A DNA stretch of 64,000 bases from Betaproteobacteria bacterium. GTDB lineage: Bacteria > Pseudomonadota > Gammaproteobacteria > Burkholderiales > JACQAP01. Below, one piece after another: positions 9,068 through 17,684 of this stretch. The stretch covers positions 310,001 to 374,000 of the forward strand of contig JACQAP010000019.1 in NCBI GenBank assembly GCA_016194905.1. The letters run 5' to 3'. The notes below the pieces were generated by a model. The model saw only the letters and a list, made by a program, of their open reading frames with translations. It was not told the DNA's origin and did no database searches. Numbering within the stretch: position 1 is the stretch's first letter; each line of letters begins with the position of its first letter. Made by a program: the position numbers and the translations under genes.

Positions 9068-9236
9068 TCAGTCCGTGAGGCGTAAGGGGGTAAGGCGTGA
9101 GGCGAAAGGCGTAAATGCGAAGGTGCAACACCCGACACGCGCTGGCGCCGGCTGTGGTGAATGTCCATGGCCTCGAGGATCACAACGGGTATTCTTTTGT
9201 CGTTACGTCTCACGCTTCTCGCCTCACGCCTCACCG
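9068..9236. repeat. liv-spacer repeat element, copy B
   Basis: This is the second copy of the 7995-8150 element. The arms are built of GTGAGGCGTA-like units (left about 9070-9108, right about 9208-9236). The core shares TGCGAAGGTGCAACA, GCTGGCGCCGGCTGTGGT, AATGTCCATGGCCT and TATTCTTTTGTCGTTACG with copy A. It fills the livG-livH spacer. Core conservation with more variable arms suggests that the core is the functional or mobile unit. Confidence 0.88.
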
Positions 9237-10034
9237 TTAATGGGCGACGCCCAGATAGGCATCGATCACGGCCTGATTGCTGCGAACCTCGTCCGGCGTG
9301 CCGTCGCCGATGTTGCGGCCGTAGTCGAGCACCACCACGCGGTCCGACAGATCCATCACCACGCCCATGTCGTGCTCGATCAACACAATCGTCGTGCCGA
9401 ATTCGTCGTTGACGTCGAGGATAAAGCGGCTCATGTCCTGTTTTTCCTCCACATTCATGCCGGCCATCGGTTCGTCGAGCAGCAGCAGTTCCGGTTCCGC
9501 TGCCAGCGCGCGGCCGAGTTCGACCCGTTTCTGCAGGCCGTAGGCGAGCCGCCCCACCGGCGTCTTGCGGATCGATTCGATTTGCAGAAAGTCGATGATG
9601 TTCTCGACCATCCTGCGGTGCTCAAGCTCCTCACGGCGCGCCTTGCCGAAGTACAGGCACTGCGACAGGAAGCCGGCGTGCATCTTCAGCGTCCGCCCGG
9701 TCATGATGTTGTCCAGCACCGTCATGCCCTTGAACAGCGCGATGTTCTGAAAGGTGCGTGCGATTCCCTGGCTCGCCGCCTCGTGCGGGCGCATCTGCCG
9801 GCGCGTGTTGCCCTTGTAGGTGACGGTACCCTCGTTAGGGTGGTACACCCCATTGATGACGTTGAGCAGCGAACTCTTGCCGGCGCCGTTGGGCCCGATA
9901 ATGGCGCGGATCTCGTGTTCGCGCACGTCGAAACTGATCTCGTTGAGTGCCTTGACGCCGCCGAAGGCGAGCGAGATGTTCTCCATCTTCAGGATCACGT
10001 CGCCGATACGGCGGTCGGCCGGGTTCGCGTTCAC
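9237..10034 (-). CDS. livG: Branched-chain-amino-acid-type ABC transporter ATP-binding protein LivG
   Basis: A 265-residue ATPase. The Walker A motif is GPNGAGKSS, the LivG-specific segment is GIARTFQNIALFKGMTVLDNI, the signature-like segment is LAYGLQKRVELGRAL and the Walker B is LLLLDEPMAGMN. I place the start at the GTG at 10034, two bases after the stop of the upstream CoA-ligase gene. This gives the usual LivG length and suggests translational coupling; an internal ATG (MENISLAFGG) is the alternative. It powers transport together with LivF. Confidence 0.92.
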   Translation of the reverse strand: MNANPADRRIGDVILKMENISLAFGGVKALNEISFDVREHEIRAIIGPNGAGKSSLLNVINGVYHPNEGTVTYKGNTRRQMRPHEAASQGIARTFQNIALFKGMTVLDNIMTGRTLKMHAGFLSQCLYFGKARREELEHRRMVENIIDFLQIESIRKTPVGRLAYGLQKRVELGRALAAEPELLLLDEPMAGMNVEEKQDMSRFILDVNDEFGTTIVLIEHDMGVVMDLSDRVVVLDYGRNIGDGTPDEVRSNQAVIDAYLGVAH

Positions 10035-10036
10035 AG

Positions 10037-12007
10037 TCAGGCGCGGATGCGTTGCGCCGCGGCCGGGTAAGTGACGGCGTCGCGGATTTTTACATCGGCC
10101 TCGATGTTGCCGGTGCGGCCGTCCTCGAACTTGACCTGCGTGCGGATGAACTGCGAGGCCTTGCCGCCGAACAACGCATCCACCAGCATGGCGTACTTTT
10201 GCGCGACAAAGCTGCGGCGCACCTTGCGGGTGCGTGTGAGTTCGTCTTCGTCCGGATCGAGCTCTTTGTGCAACACCAGGAAGCGATGGATCTGCGAGCC
10301 GGCCAGATGCGGCTCCTTGGCAAGGTCGGCATTGACCTGCTCGACGCATTGCTGGATCAGGTCGTAGACCTCGGGCTTGCCGGCGAGATCGATATAACCG
10401 CTATAGGGCAGGTTGTGCTTCTCCGCCCAATTACCCACCGCCTGTATGTCGATGTTGACGAAGGCGCATGCCATTTGGCGCTTGTCCCCGAAGCAGACCG
10501 CTTCCTTGATGTATGGGAAGAACTTGAGCTTGTTCTCGAGAAACTGGGGTGCGAACAACGACCCGTCCGCGAATTTTCCCACATCTTTCGCCCGGTCGAT
10601 GATCTTCAGGTCGCCGTCGGCGTCCAGGAAGCCGGCATCCCCGGTCAGGAAATATCCGTCGGGCGATATGGATTCCTCGGTCGCATCCGGGCGCTTGTAG
10701 TACTCCTTGAGCATGCCGGGTGTCTTCACCAGCACTTCGCCGTTGTCGGCTATCTTGATCTCCACCCCCGGCAACGGCCGGCCGACTGAATCGAGTTTGG
10801 CGGCGCCAGTCGGCTGCTTGCAAACGTAGACGCTGGTCTCGGTCTGGCCGTAGAGCTGCTTGAGGTTGATGCCGATCGAGCGATAGAAGCGGTACAGGTC
10901 CGGCCCGATCGCGGCGCCGCCGGTATAGGCCACCCGGATACGGCTCATACCCAGCACGTTTCGGAGCGGCCCATAGATCAACAGATCGCCGAGCCAATAC
11001 AACAGTCGGTCGGACAGCGAAACCGGCTTGCCGTCCATGATCTCCGCCCCACAGCGGCGCGCTACGCCCATGAAGTAGTGGAACAGGTGGCGCTTGATCC
11101 GGCCGGCGTCGTCGATGCGGATCATCACCGTCGTCAGCAAGTTCTCGAATACCCGGGGCGGCGCGAAATAATACGTCGGACCGATTTCGCGCAGGTCGGT
11201 CATCACCGTTTCGGGCGACTCCGGGCAATTGACGGTGAAGCCCGCCACCATCGCCTGCGCGTAGGAAAACAGATGGTCTCCCACCCAGGCCATCGGCAGG
11301 TAGGAAAGCACTTCGTCGTCGGGCGTGAACCCGTCGAACTCCACGTCGCCGCGTGCCGCGGCGACGAATCCCGCATGGGTATGGCAAACGCCCTTGGGTT
11401 TGCCGGTGGTTCCCGAGGTGTAGAGCATGACGCACACATCCGTGGGCCGGACTTCACCGATGGCGCGCTCGAAGAACCCCGGATCCCGCCGGTCGAATTC
11501 GCGGCCGATTTCGCGCAGCCGGTCGTAAGACATCAGTTGCGGCTGGGCGTAGTTGCGCAGGCCGCGCGGATCGTCGTAGAAGATGTGCTTGAGGTTGGGG
11601 TACTGCGGCAGGATCTCGAGCAGCTTGTCGACCTGTTCCTGATCCTCGACGATGGCATATTCGATTTCTGCGTTGTCCAGGACGAACAGCATTTCCTGCG
11701 CGACCGCGTCCTGGTACATCGGCACCGGCACGCCGCCGAGGCATTGCGCCGCGGCAAACGACCAGTACAGTCGCGGCCGGTTGTCGCCGATGATGGCGAG
11801 GTTCATGCCGCGCCGGAACCCTTGCGCAGCCAGGCCGCAGGCGAGCGCGCGCACCTCGTTGGCGACCTGCGCCCAGGTCCAGCGCTGCCAGATGCCGAGG
11901 TCCTTCTCGCGGATGGCGGTGCGGTTCCCCTGCTTCCTTGCATGCTGCAACAGAAGCAGGGGAAAGGTGTCAACGCTTCCGCCGCTCGTGGAATCCGAAT
12001 GCGCCAA
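10037..12007 (-). CDS. Long-chain acyl-CoA synthetase-like AMP-binding ligase
   Basis: A 656-residue ANL-superfamily ligase similar to long-chain fatty-acid-CoA ligases. It contains the P-loop MLYTSGTTGKPKGVCHTH (about residues 195-212), the YGQTETSVYVC motif A5, GYFLTGDAGFLDADGDLKIIDRAKD (motifs A7/A8) and the lid. The start is a TTG at 12007, supported by a strong AGGAGGAG site five bases upstream; no ATG fits. It is the first gene of the liv cluster and is followed after two bases by livG. It probably activates the imported acid to its CoA thioester. Whether this is a fatty or aromatic acid is not decidable here. Confidence 0.9.
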   Translation of the reverse strand: MAHSDSTSGGSVDTFPLLLLQHARKQGNRTAIREKDLGIWQRWTWAQVANEVRALACGLAAQGFRRGMNLAIIGDNRPRLYWSFAAAQCLGGVPVPMYQDAVAQEMLFVLDNAEIEYAIVEDQEQVDKLLEILPQYPNLKHIFYDDPRGLRNYAQPQLMSYDRLREIGREFDRRDPGFFERAIGEVRPTDVCVMLYTSGTTGKPKGVCHTHAGFVAAARGDVEFDGFTPDDEVLSYLPMAWVGDHLFSYAQAMVAGFTVNCPESPETVMTDLREIGPTYYFAPPRVFENLLTTVMIRIDDAGRIKRHLFHYFMGVARRCGAEIMDGKPVSLSDRLLYWLGDLLIYGPLRNVLGMSRIRVAYTGGAAIGPDLYRFYRSIGINLKQLYGQTETSVYVCKQPTGAAKLDSVGRPLPGVEIKIADNGEVLVKTPGMLKEYYKRPDATEESISPDGYFLTGDAGFLDADGDLKIIDRAKDVGKFADGSLFAPQFLENKLKFFPYIKEAVCFGDKRQMACAFVNIDIQAVGNWAEKHNLPYSGYIDLAGKPEVYDLIQQCVEQVNADLAKEPHLAGSQIHRFLVLHKELDPDEDELTRTRKVRRSFVAQKYAMLVDALFGGKASQFIRTQVKFEDGRTGNIEADVKIRDAVTYPAAAQRIRA

Positions 12008-12229
12008 ACACTCTCCTCCTTTTTTTTATCGTGCCCGGGCCAGCCTTTGACCAGCCCTGGCCTTTGTATCATCTTCACGCCCTTGTGTCTTGCGGCGCGA
12101 TGTTGCCCCGAGCCAAAGCCCGGGCTGCCGCGGGACGTTGTAGACCAGTTTTATTTATGCGGCAGGCTCGTCAATCAGGGCTGCGGGTTTTCGGCTCTTC
12201 CGGACCCGGCGATTGAGTGCAGGCTCTGC

Positions 12230-13540
12230 TTACGACCCCAGCGCGAGTTCGTTCAGGGCCCGATCGCCGGGAGTGCTCGACCGGGTACCAATATGACCTT
12301 GGATCCGATCGGCGAGATGGAGTGCGTCCTGCGCTACTCCGGAGAATCGGCCGGATCCCCACGTGTACAGCCATGGCAGGCCAAGAAAATACAGGCCCTG
12401 CGCAGCGGTGACGCCACGGTGGTGACTTGGATAGCCCCGGCCATCGAAAACCGGGATCTCGATCCAGCGGTAATCGGAGCGGTAACCGATGCTCCAGACG
12501 ATGCTGGTGATGCCGGCATGCGCCAGATCGATTTCGCGCGGTTCCTGTCCCGGTCGCCATACCGGCGTGTAGCGCGGCTCGACCGGCGCATCGACGCCTT
12601 TTGACTGGATGAATTTGTCGATCGTGGTCTTGATGCTTTCCGCTACCGCGTCCGCTTGATCCAGGTTTTTTGCGAGATCGGCGGCGAACGCGAGCCGTGC
12701 GCCGCGCACATCGGTCAGCCGCCCGTAGAGACGCATGCCCTCAGCCGCGAATTTCCGCAGGTCGATGTCGCGGCCACCGTCACGTCCGGTCACGTAGTGA
12801 TTGGCCTTTGCGCGAACGCTCTCCTTCATAGGATGCTCGTGCACCGGCATCTTGTAGTAGCCCATGTCGTGCAGCCAGTCGACCACATCCCTGCCGCGAT
12901 AAAAGCGGGCAGTGCGCGGCGCACCACCTGTGCAGAGGTGTACGCGCCGGCCGGCCAGGTGCAGGTCTTCCGCGATCTGGCACCCCGACTGCCCGCTGCC
13001 CACGACCATCACCTCGCCCTCGGGTAGCGATTGCGAGTTGCGATATTGCGATGAATGCAATTGCGTAATCTTATGCGGCAGACGCTCCGCCATGCGCGGA
13101 ATGGTCGGTTCGTGATAGCCGCCGATGGCGATGATGACTTGGTCCGAAGTGAACGGACCCAGCGTCGTTTCGAGTTCGAACATGCCAGACGGGCTGCGGC
13201 GCATGGAGTTGACGCCCGCGTTTTCGATCATCGGGGGATCGAACGATGCAGCGTAGGCTTCGATGTAGCTGACGATCTCGTCTTTCTTCATGAATCCGTG
13301 AGGGTCGTTGCCCTGATAGGAAAAGCCGGGCAGCTGGCATTGCCAGTTTGGCGTGACCAGGCAGAACGAATCCCAGCGGCTTTCGCGCCATTCGTGGGCG
13401 ATGCGGTGTTTCTCGAATACGAGATGGTCGACGCCACGCGATTTCAGGCAATGACTCATCGACAGGCCGGCTTGTCCGCCACCGATGACGATAACCGGGC
13501 AATGCCGGCGCGAGGTTTCAGGACGGCTCAGATCGTTCAT
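12230..13540 (-). CDS. nitH: Flavin-dependent oxidoreductase of the Nit1 cluster (MSMEG_0569 family)
   Basis: A 436-residue FAD/NAD(P)H oxidoreductase resembling flavin monooxygenases. The FAD Rossmann motif is VIVIGGGQAGLS (GGGQAG at residues 20-25) and the NAD(P)H motif is VMVVGSGQSGC (181-186). FWRESRWDSF-like and HKITQLHSSQY segments are present, as is a terminal FLGLPWLYTWGSG motif. The ATG at 13540 was chosen; the N-terminal extension of the frame lies inside the next gene. It is the last gene of the eight-gene cluster, four bases after the MSMEG_0570-type gene. In cyanide-assimilating Pseudomonas the orthologue is called NitH; the reaction is unknown. Confidence 0.9.
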   Translation of the reverse strand: MNDLSRPETSRRHCPVIVIGGGQAGLSMSHCLKSRGVDHLVFEKHRIAHEWRESRWDSFCLVTPNWQCQLPGFSYQGNDPHGFMKKDEIVSYIEAYAASFDPPMIENAGVNSMRRSPSGMFELETTLGPFTSDQVIIAIGGYHEPTIPRMAERLPHKITQLHSSQYRNSQSLPEGEVMVVGSGQSGCQIAEDLHLAGRRVHLCTGGAPRTARFYRGRDVVDWLHDMGYYKMPVHEHPMKESVRAKANHYVTGRDGGRDIDLRKFAAEGMRLYGRLTDVRGARLAFAADLAKNLDQADAVAESIKTTIDKFIQSKGVDAPVEPRYTPVWRPGQEPREIDLAHAGITSIVWSIGYRSDYRWIEIPVFDGRGYPSHHRGVTAAQGLYFLGLPWLYTWGSGRFSGVAQDALHLADRIQGHIGTRSSTPGDRALNELALGS

Positions 13541-13544
13541 GGTT

Positions 13545-13832
13545 TCATTCCTCGAAGGCTTCCACGGTGACGCGGACGCCGGAGCGGTTGTCGAACTGCG
13601 CGGCAATGCGCTCGATTTCCTCGAGCTGCGCAGCCGCATGACCGCAACCGTACCCGTACTTCTGCCGCACGCGCTCGCTGGCGATATCGAGCGCCGTGCG
13701 GCTGCGCTGGACGAATTCCGCAACCGGATAAGACTGGCCGGGCACGAAGAAATCCTTGATCACCAGCGAAGGCGAGTAGCAGCGCTGCCCCGATCCGTCC
13801 GGCCATCGCACCAGGAAATGCATCTCAGGCAT
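13545..13832 (-). CDS. nitG: MSMEG_0570-family nitrogen-starvation-response small protein
   Basis: A 95-residue protein beginning MPEMHFLVRWPDGSGQRCYS, the hallmark start of this small family. It also has the segment SYPVAEFVQRSRTALDIASERVRQKYG and an acidic end. Two ATGs are possible (13838 and 13832); both overlap the end of the glycosyltransferase gene by a few bases, implying translational coupling. No catalytic motif is visible and the function is unknown. Its co-occurrence with nitrilase and radical SAM genes defines it as a Nit1-cluster component. The symbol follows the Pseudomonas Nit1C scheme and is tentative. Confidence 0.82.
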   Translation of the reverse strand: MPEMHFLVRWPDGSGQRCYSPSLVIKDFFVPGQSYPVAEFVQRSRTALDIASERVRQKYGYGCGHAAAQLEEIERIAAQFDNRSGVRVTVEAFEE

Positions 13833-15030
13833 GGACATGCTCCGCCGGGGACGGGACGGATCCGGCGTCTGCCGGGAAATCCGCGTAGATCTCCAGATGA
13901 CGTCCGGCCGATGCCGCCCAGGTAAAGTTTTCGCACACGGCGCGTCCCGCGCGCCGCAGTGCGCCGGCGATGGCAGGCTTGCAGACACCGACTATCGCCC
14001 TCGCAATGGAACCGGCACTGAACGGATCCGCCCAGGCACAGTCCCCGTCGCGCAGATACTCGATGAACGGTGCAATGCGCGAGACTACGACCGGGACACC
14101 GCTCGCCATGGCTTCGAGCACGACCAGGCCGAATCCTTCCTTGACTGACGGAAACACCAGCGCGTCGGCGCTGCGGAACAGGGCAGGCATGTCCTCGTCC
14201 GCAACCGGTCCGGCGAGTACCAGCGGTTGGCCGGGACCGGTCGCCAGCCCGCCCGCGCGAACCGCGGAATCGAATCGCGCGCGGTAGGATTCATGATCAA
14301 GCAAGCTGGCGCCGCCGGCGATCACCAGCTGCGCCTGCGGCAAATTCCTGCGGACTTCGAGGAAGGCCTGGAACAACCGCAAGGTATTCTTGCGTTCTTC
14401 GACTCCGCCGACCGCCAGCAGGACCGGTCCCACCGGATCGAGTCCATAGCGGGCGCGTACCTGCGCATCGGAAGCATCGGCGCGCGCGCTGAAGCGCTGC
14501 GTGTCCACACCGTTAGAAACCTGCTCGGCGGCGACGCCATGGATTTGCGCCAGGATGTCCTGCCATGTCCGGCTGACGCAGAGCACGCGGGTTGCCGAAG
14601 CAAAGCCGCGCTTTTGCCAGGCTATGATGCGCGGATCGGCAAAGGTATCGAGGTGGTGCACGGTGCGCAGGAAGTTGTCTACGAGTCCGCGTTCGCGCAG
14701 TGTCACCAACGCGTTCGCACTGATGGCATCCTGCGCGTGCAGGATGTCCCATTGATCGGTTCCGGCTCGCGTGAAATGGTCAACGTAGTCGTCGATACGC
14801 TGGCCGACGAATTCGGCGAGTCCGCCGGATACGGGTCTCGCCGGAATCGATACGGCGTCGCAACGGGTGTGACGGAAGAAGCCGCGACCGCTCGCGTCCG
14901 GTGCATGGATCGCAACATGATGACCGGCTGCGTGCAGGGCCTCGCCGAGTTCGAGTGCATGCACCACGCCGCCCCGCGGATTGGTCGAATGGGCGAGCAG
15001 CGCTATGCGCAGCCGGCGTTCAGTGCGCAT
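13825..15030 (-). CDS. GT4-type glycosyltransferase of the Nit1 cluster (MSMEG_0565 family)
   Basis: A 401-residue GT-B-fold glycosyltransferase. The N-terminal domain has an acceptor-loop LLAHSTNPRGGVVHALELGEAL segment. The C-terminal domain has AVGGVEERKNTLRLFQAF and the donor-sugar motif EGFGLVVLEAMASGVPVV (EX7E). I chose the ATG at 15030, which overlaps the stop of the AIR-synthase-like gene by 11 bases; an in-frame ATG six codons upstream is less coupled. Some Nit1 clusters lack this gene, so its presence places this locus in the larger mycobacterial/cyanobacterial-like variant. It may glycosylate the small-molecule product, but this is inference. Confidence 0.88.
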   Translation of the reverse strand: MRTERRLRIALLAHSTNPRGGVVHALELGEALHAAGHHVAIHAPDASGRGFFRHTRCDAVSIPARPVSGGLAEFVGQRIDDYVDHFTRAGTDQWDILHAQDAISANALVTLRERGLVDNFLRTVHHLDTFADPRIIAWQKRGFASATRVLCVSRTWQDILAQIHGVAAEQVSNGVDTQRFSARADASDAQVRARYGLDPVGPVLLAVGGVEERKNTLRLFQAFLEVRRNLPQAQLVIAGGASLLDHESYRARFDSAVRAGGLATGPGQPLVLAGPVADEDMPALFRSADALVFPSVKEGFGLVVLEAMASGVPVVVSRIAPFIEYLRDGDCAWADPFSAGSIARAIVGVCKPAIAGALRRAGRAVCENFTWAASAGRHLEIYADFPADAGSVPSPAEHVHA

Positions 15031-16024
15031 GGGCGGCCTCGCGCGCAAGGCTCGTGCCGCAGCCGATCAGCAGGCTCTCGCGAAAATCCCACAACGGTTC
15101 CTGCATTGCGCCGTCGGCGATTCGCACTTTCCCCGATGCGTCGGTCATTCCGACCTCCGCGCACGCAATGTCACGCGCCAAGAAATGCGCGACCACCGTC
15201 CGCACCTGTGCCGGCGATACGGCAAGGATGTAGCCGAAACTCGGAAACGAGGTCAGCCAGCGCAACAACGGCGCACCTGCCGGCCGCGGGATGGCTCGCA
15301 CATTGATCACCGCACCGAGCCCGGAACATTCGAGCAGCATCAGCGCAGTGCCGACGGCACCGGCCATGCTGATGTCTTTGCCCGCGCGGCACAGACCGGC
15401 TTCCGCCAGAAGGGGCAGCAGGTTCAGGTCGGCTCGCAGTCTTTCCGGTGGGGCCGACGTGCTGGCGTCCCAGTAGGCATAAGGTTCGCGATAGCGGCCG
15501 CGCAGATCGACGGCGACGACCAGCCGGTCTCCGGGTTGTGCATCGAAGCTGGTCAGCAGGCGTTTTGCCCGGCCGAGTATTGCGACCGATAGCTGGTTGC
15601 GGTCGCTGCGTGTGTTGCTGTGCCCGCCGACGATCGGCACGCCATAGGCAGAGGCAGCGGTCGCCATGCCCTCGAGCATGGGCCGGGCGTGGTCGCCGTC
15701 CTGGCTCCAGAGCGCGTCGACGATGGCGGTCGGCCGTCCCCCCATCGCGGCGATGTCGCTGATGTTGACCATTACGCCGCAATAGCCCGCGAACCAGGGT
15801 TCGGCGGCGACGAACTCGTTGACAAAGCCCTCGATCGCGAACAGGAGATAACCCTCGCCATCGGCAATGGCGGCGCAGTCGTCGCCAACCGGAACGCCGG
15901 CCGCCAGCGCTTTCATGCCTTCGGGCAGCGAACGCGCCAGCGACGACATCACGTCCGCGATGTCGCGCTTGTGCGCGAAGCCCTTGCTGGCACGCAGCTC
16001 GCCGGCCAGTTGCGCGAGGTTCAT
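15020..16024 (-). CDS. nitF: AIR-synthase-related protein of the Nit1 cluster (sll0787 family)
   Basis: A 334-residue ATP-binding protein of the PurM/SelD/ThiL superfamily. The N-terminus is MNLAQLAGELRASKGFAHKRDI. The family metal/ATP elements are VPVGDDCAAIADGEGYLLFAIEGF, MVNISDIAAMGGRP and VGGHSNTRSDRNQLSVAILG, and DISMAGAVGTALMLLE follows in the C-terminal domain. The ATG at 16024 overlaps the stop of the GNAT gene (ATGA). Members of the superfamily phosphorylate or activate amides and carboxylates with ATP, so a role in activating a nitrogenous metabolite is plausible but undemonstrated. Confidence 0.9.
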   Translation of the reverse strand: MNLAQLAGELRASKGFAHKRDIADVMSSLARSLPEGMKALAAGVPVGDDCAAIADGEGYLLFAIEGFVNEFVAAEPWFAGYCGVMVNISDIAAMGGRPTAIVDALWSQDGDHARPMLEGMATAASAYGVPIVGGHSNTRSDRNQLSVAILGRAKRLLTSFDAQPGDRLVVAVDLRGRYREPYAYWDASTSAPPERLRADLNLLPLLAEAGLCRAGKDISMAGAVGTALMLLECSGLGAVINVRAIPRPAGAPLLRWLTSFPSFGYILAVSPAQVRTVVAHFLARDIACAEVGMTDASGKVRIADGAMQEPLWDFRESLLIGCGTSLAREAAHAH

Positions 16025-16566
16025 GCGGCAACCTTGCCGCCGGCAACCATGAAACCGGTTGCGCCTTCGTGCAGCGGGGGGTAGTGCGCCAGGTCTGCCT
16101 GCATGAAATGGTGTGGCCTGCCGTGCAGTTGTACTTCCATCAGCGTGCGCCAATGCAGGCGCTCGAACATCCGTGCGTTCTGGCTCTGCACGTGCGCGAG
16201 AAAGGTTCCGCAACCGCGGGCGTGAGCGGACCCCACGGCAAGCCGGATCAGCGAGGCGCCGATGTGACTGACTCGGCGGAACGACGCATGCACTGCAAGC
16301 CGCGATCCGTACCAGACGCCGGATTTTTCCTCGTGAATGCGCACTGTCCCGACCACCTGATCGGGCACGCCGGCGATGCAGGAAATGGCGACCAGGGTGA
16401 TGGCACTGTCGTCGATCGCATCGCGATCATCGCCCGAAAAGATGCCCTGCTCATGGCAGAACACCGCTTTCCTCAGACGCATCGCGTCGCGCAGCTCCCA
16501 GGGATCGAGCGCGAGCTTCACCAGGAATTCGCTGGGGACATGGTCCTCGATCGGTTCGAACAGCAT
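16021..16566 (-). CDS. nitE: GNAT N-acyltransferase-like protein of the Nit1 cluster (MSMEG_0567/sll0786 family)
   Basis: A 181-residue GNAT-fold protein. The substrate loop segment is LRKAVFCHEQGIFSGDDRD, and a central strand VVGTVRIHEEKSGVWYGSRLAV precedes the acyl-CoA-binding helix SLIRLAVGSAHARGCGTFLA. The ATG at 16566 lies five bases after the radical SAM stop, and the 3' end overlaps the AIR-synthase-like gene by four bases. It belongs with the neighbouring genes to the conserved Nit1 cluster. The acyl donor and acceptor are unknown. Confidence 0.88.
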   Translation of the reverse strand: MLFEPIEDHVPSEFLVKLALDPWELRDAMRLRKAVFCHEQGIFSGDDRDAIDDSAITLVAISCIAGVPDQVVGTVRIHEEKSGVWYGSRLAVHASFRRVSHIGASLIRLAVGSAHARGCGTFLAHVQSQNARMFERLHWRTLMEVQLHGRPHHFMQADLAHYPPLHEGATGFMVAGGKVAA

Positions 16567-16571
16567 CGGCG

Positions 16572-17684
16572 TCAGCTCTCGTAGGTTGCCAGCGACGAGC
16601 AGGCGCCGCATTTGCCGCAACCGGCTTTGATTTCGCTGGAGCGCATGCCGGCGGCACCGAGCATGGAACCGAGTGGCGCGAGAATGGCGCGCATGAACGC
16701 CGGCTCGGGCGCGGGATGGTCTTCCAGCGGGGTGCCGCTGATCGGCACGAACGGCACCACGAAGGGATAGACGCCCAGTGCGATGAGCTTCTCGCTCATT
16801 GAGAGAATGGATTCGATGGAATCGCCCAGGCCGGCCAGGATATAGGTGCTGACCTGGCCGCGTCCGAAGATGCCCACTGCTGCTGCAAACGCATCCAGGT
16901 AACGTTCCAGCGGAACGCTTGCCTTGCCTGGCATGATGCGCGCACGCACTTCCGGCGTGACGGCTTCAAGGTGCATGCCCAGCGCGTCGATGCCGGCTGC
17001 CTTCATGCGCGCAAACCAGCGATCGTCGTCCGGCGGTTCGCATTGTCCCTGGATCGGAAGATCCACGGCTGCCTTCACGGCGAAGACGCTTTCGCAAAGG
17101 ATTTGCGCGCCGCGGTCGGTCTTGTTCGGCGTTCCGGTGGTCATCACCATGTGCTTGACGCCGTCGAGCAGCACCGCGGCGCGCGCCACTTCGGCAAGCT
17201 GCTCGGGCGTCTTGCGTGTAATGGTGCGGCCCGCGGCGAGCGACTGGCCGATGGCGCAGAACTGGCAGGATTTTTTGCGGTTCCCGTAGCGGATGCAGGT
17301 TTGCAACACCGTCGTCGCCAGCACGTCGTCGCCATGCAACGTGGCGATCTGGGAATAAGGTATACCGTCCAGCGTTTGCAGCGCGTAGAAACGCGGCGCC
17401 TTCGGAAAATCGATGCGAGCGATCGGGATGCCTGCGCGCGTCAGCACGCTGGAACCGCTGGCGTCTGGAACATCGGCGACGAAGGGCGACGACCACGCGC
17501 TGGTCGTATGGACCGGGACCATGATCGTGCGGCCGCCGATGGTGACGGCCTTGTGATCGGACGGTCCGGCGCCGCCGCGGCGGCTGGCCGCGCCGACGTT
17601 CGGTTCAACCAGCCTTAAGCCCGAGGACTGCAACTCGGTCATCAATTGCTGGCTGGATGGCGGCATCGGTGTTGACGCTTTCAT
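16572..17684 (-). CDS. nitD: Radical SAM protein of the Nit1 cluster (MSMEG_0568 family)
   Basis: A 370-residue radical SAM enzyme. The cluster-binding cysteines are in [15 protein letters not shown] (C130, C140, C143), a CX9CX2C spacing rather than the usual CX3CX2C. Downstream barrel features are [36 protein letters not shown] and the [11 protein letters not shown] segment. The C-terminus ends in CGKCGAC (C356, C359, C362), as in biotin-synthase-like enzymes. The ATG at 17684 has a GGGAG site; it overlaps the nitrilase end by 80 bases, so a later start (17642) is possible. The reaction is unknown, but the gene is a constant member of Nit1 clusters. Confidence 0.9.
   Translation of the reverse strand: MKASTPMPPSSQQLMTELQSSGLRLVEPNVGAASRRGGAGPSDHKAVTIGGRTIMVPVHTTSAWSSPFVADVPDASGSSVLTRAGIPIARIDFPKAPRFYALQTLDGIPYSQIATLHGDDVLATTVLQTCIRYGNRKKSCQFCAIGQSLAAGRTITRKTPEQLAEVARAAVLLDGVKHMVMTTGTPNKTDRGAQILCESVFAVKAAVDLPIQGQCEPPDDDRWFARMKAAGIDALGMHLEAVTPEVRARIMPGKASVPLERYLDAFAAAVGIFGRGQVSTYILAGLGDSIESILSMSEKLIALGVYPFVVPFVPISGTPLEDHPAPEPAFMRAILAPLGSMLGAAGMRSSEIKAGCGKCGACSSLATYES

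Noticed and set aside
3016-9236. CRISPR-like arrays in the short repeats of the liv spacers
   Set aside because: Units are only 7-14 bases, directly abutting or nearly so, without unique spacers of constant length, and are arranged as inverted pairs; no cas genes are present.
7995-9236. Small protein genes inside the twin liv-spacer elements
   Set aside because: Open frames of about 60 codons exist, but they are not in the same relative frame and position in both copies, so coding is not supported.
8169-10070. 633-codon plus-strand open frame across livH, a repeat element and livG
   Set aside because: It crosses three features on the other strand, including the repeat element, and shows only antisense composition.
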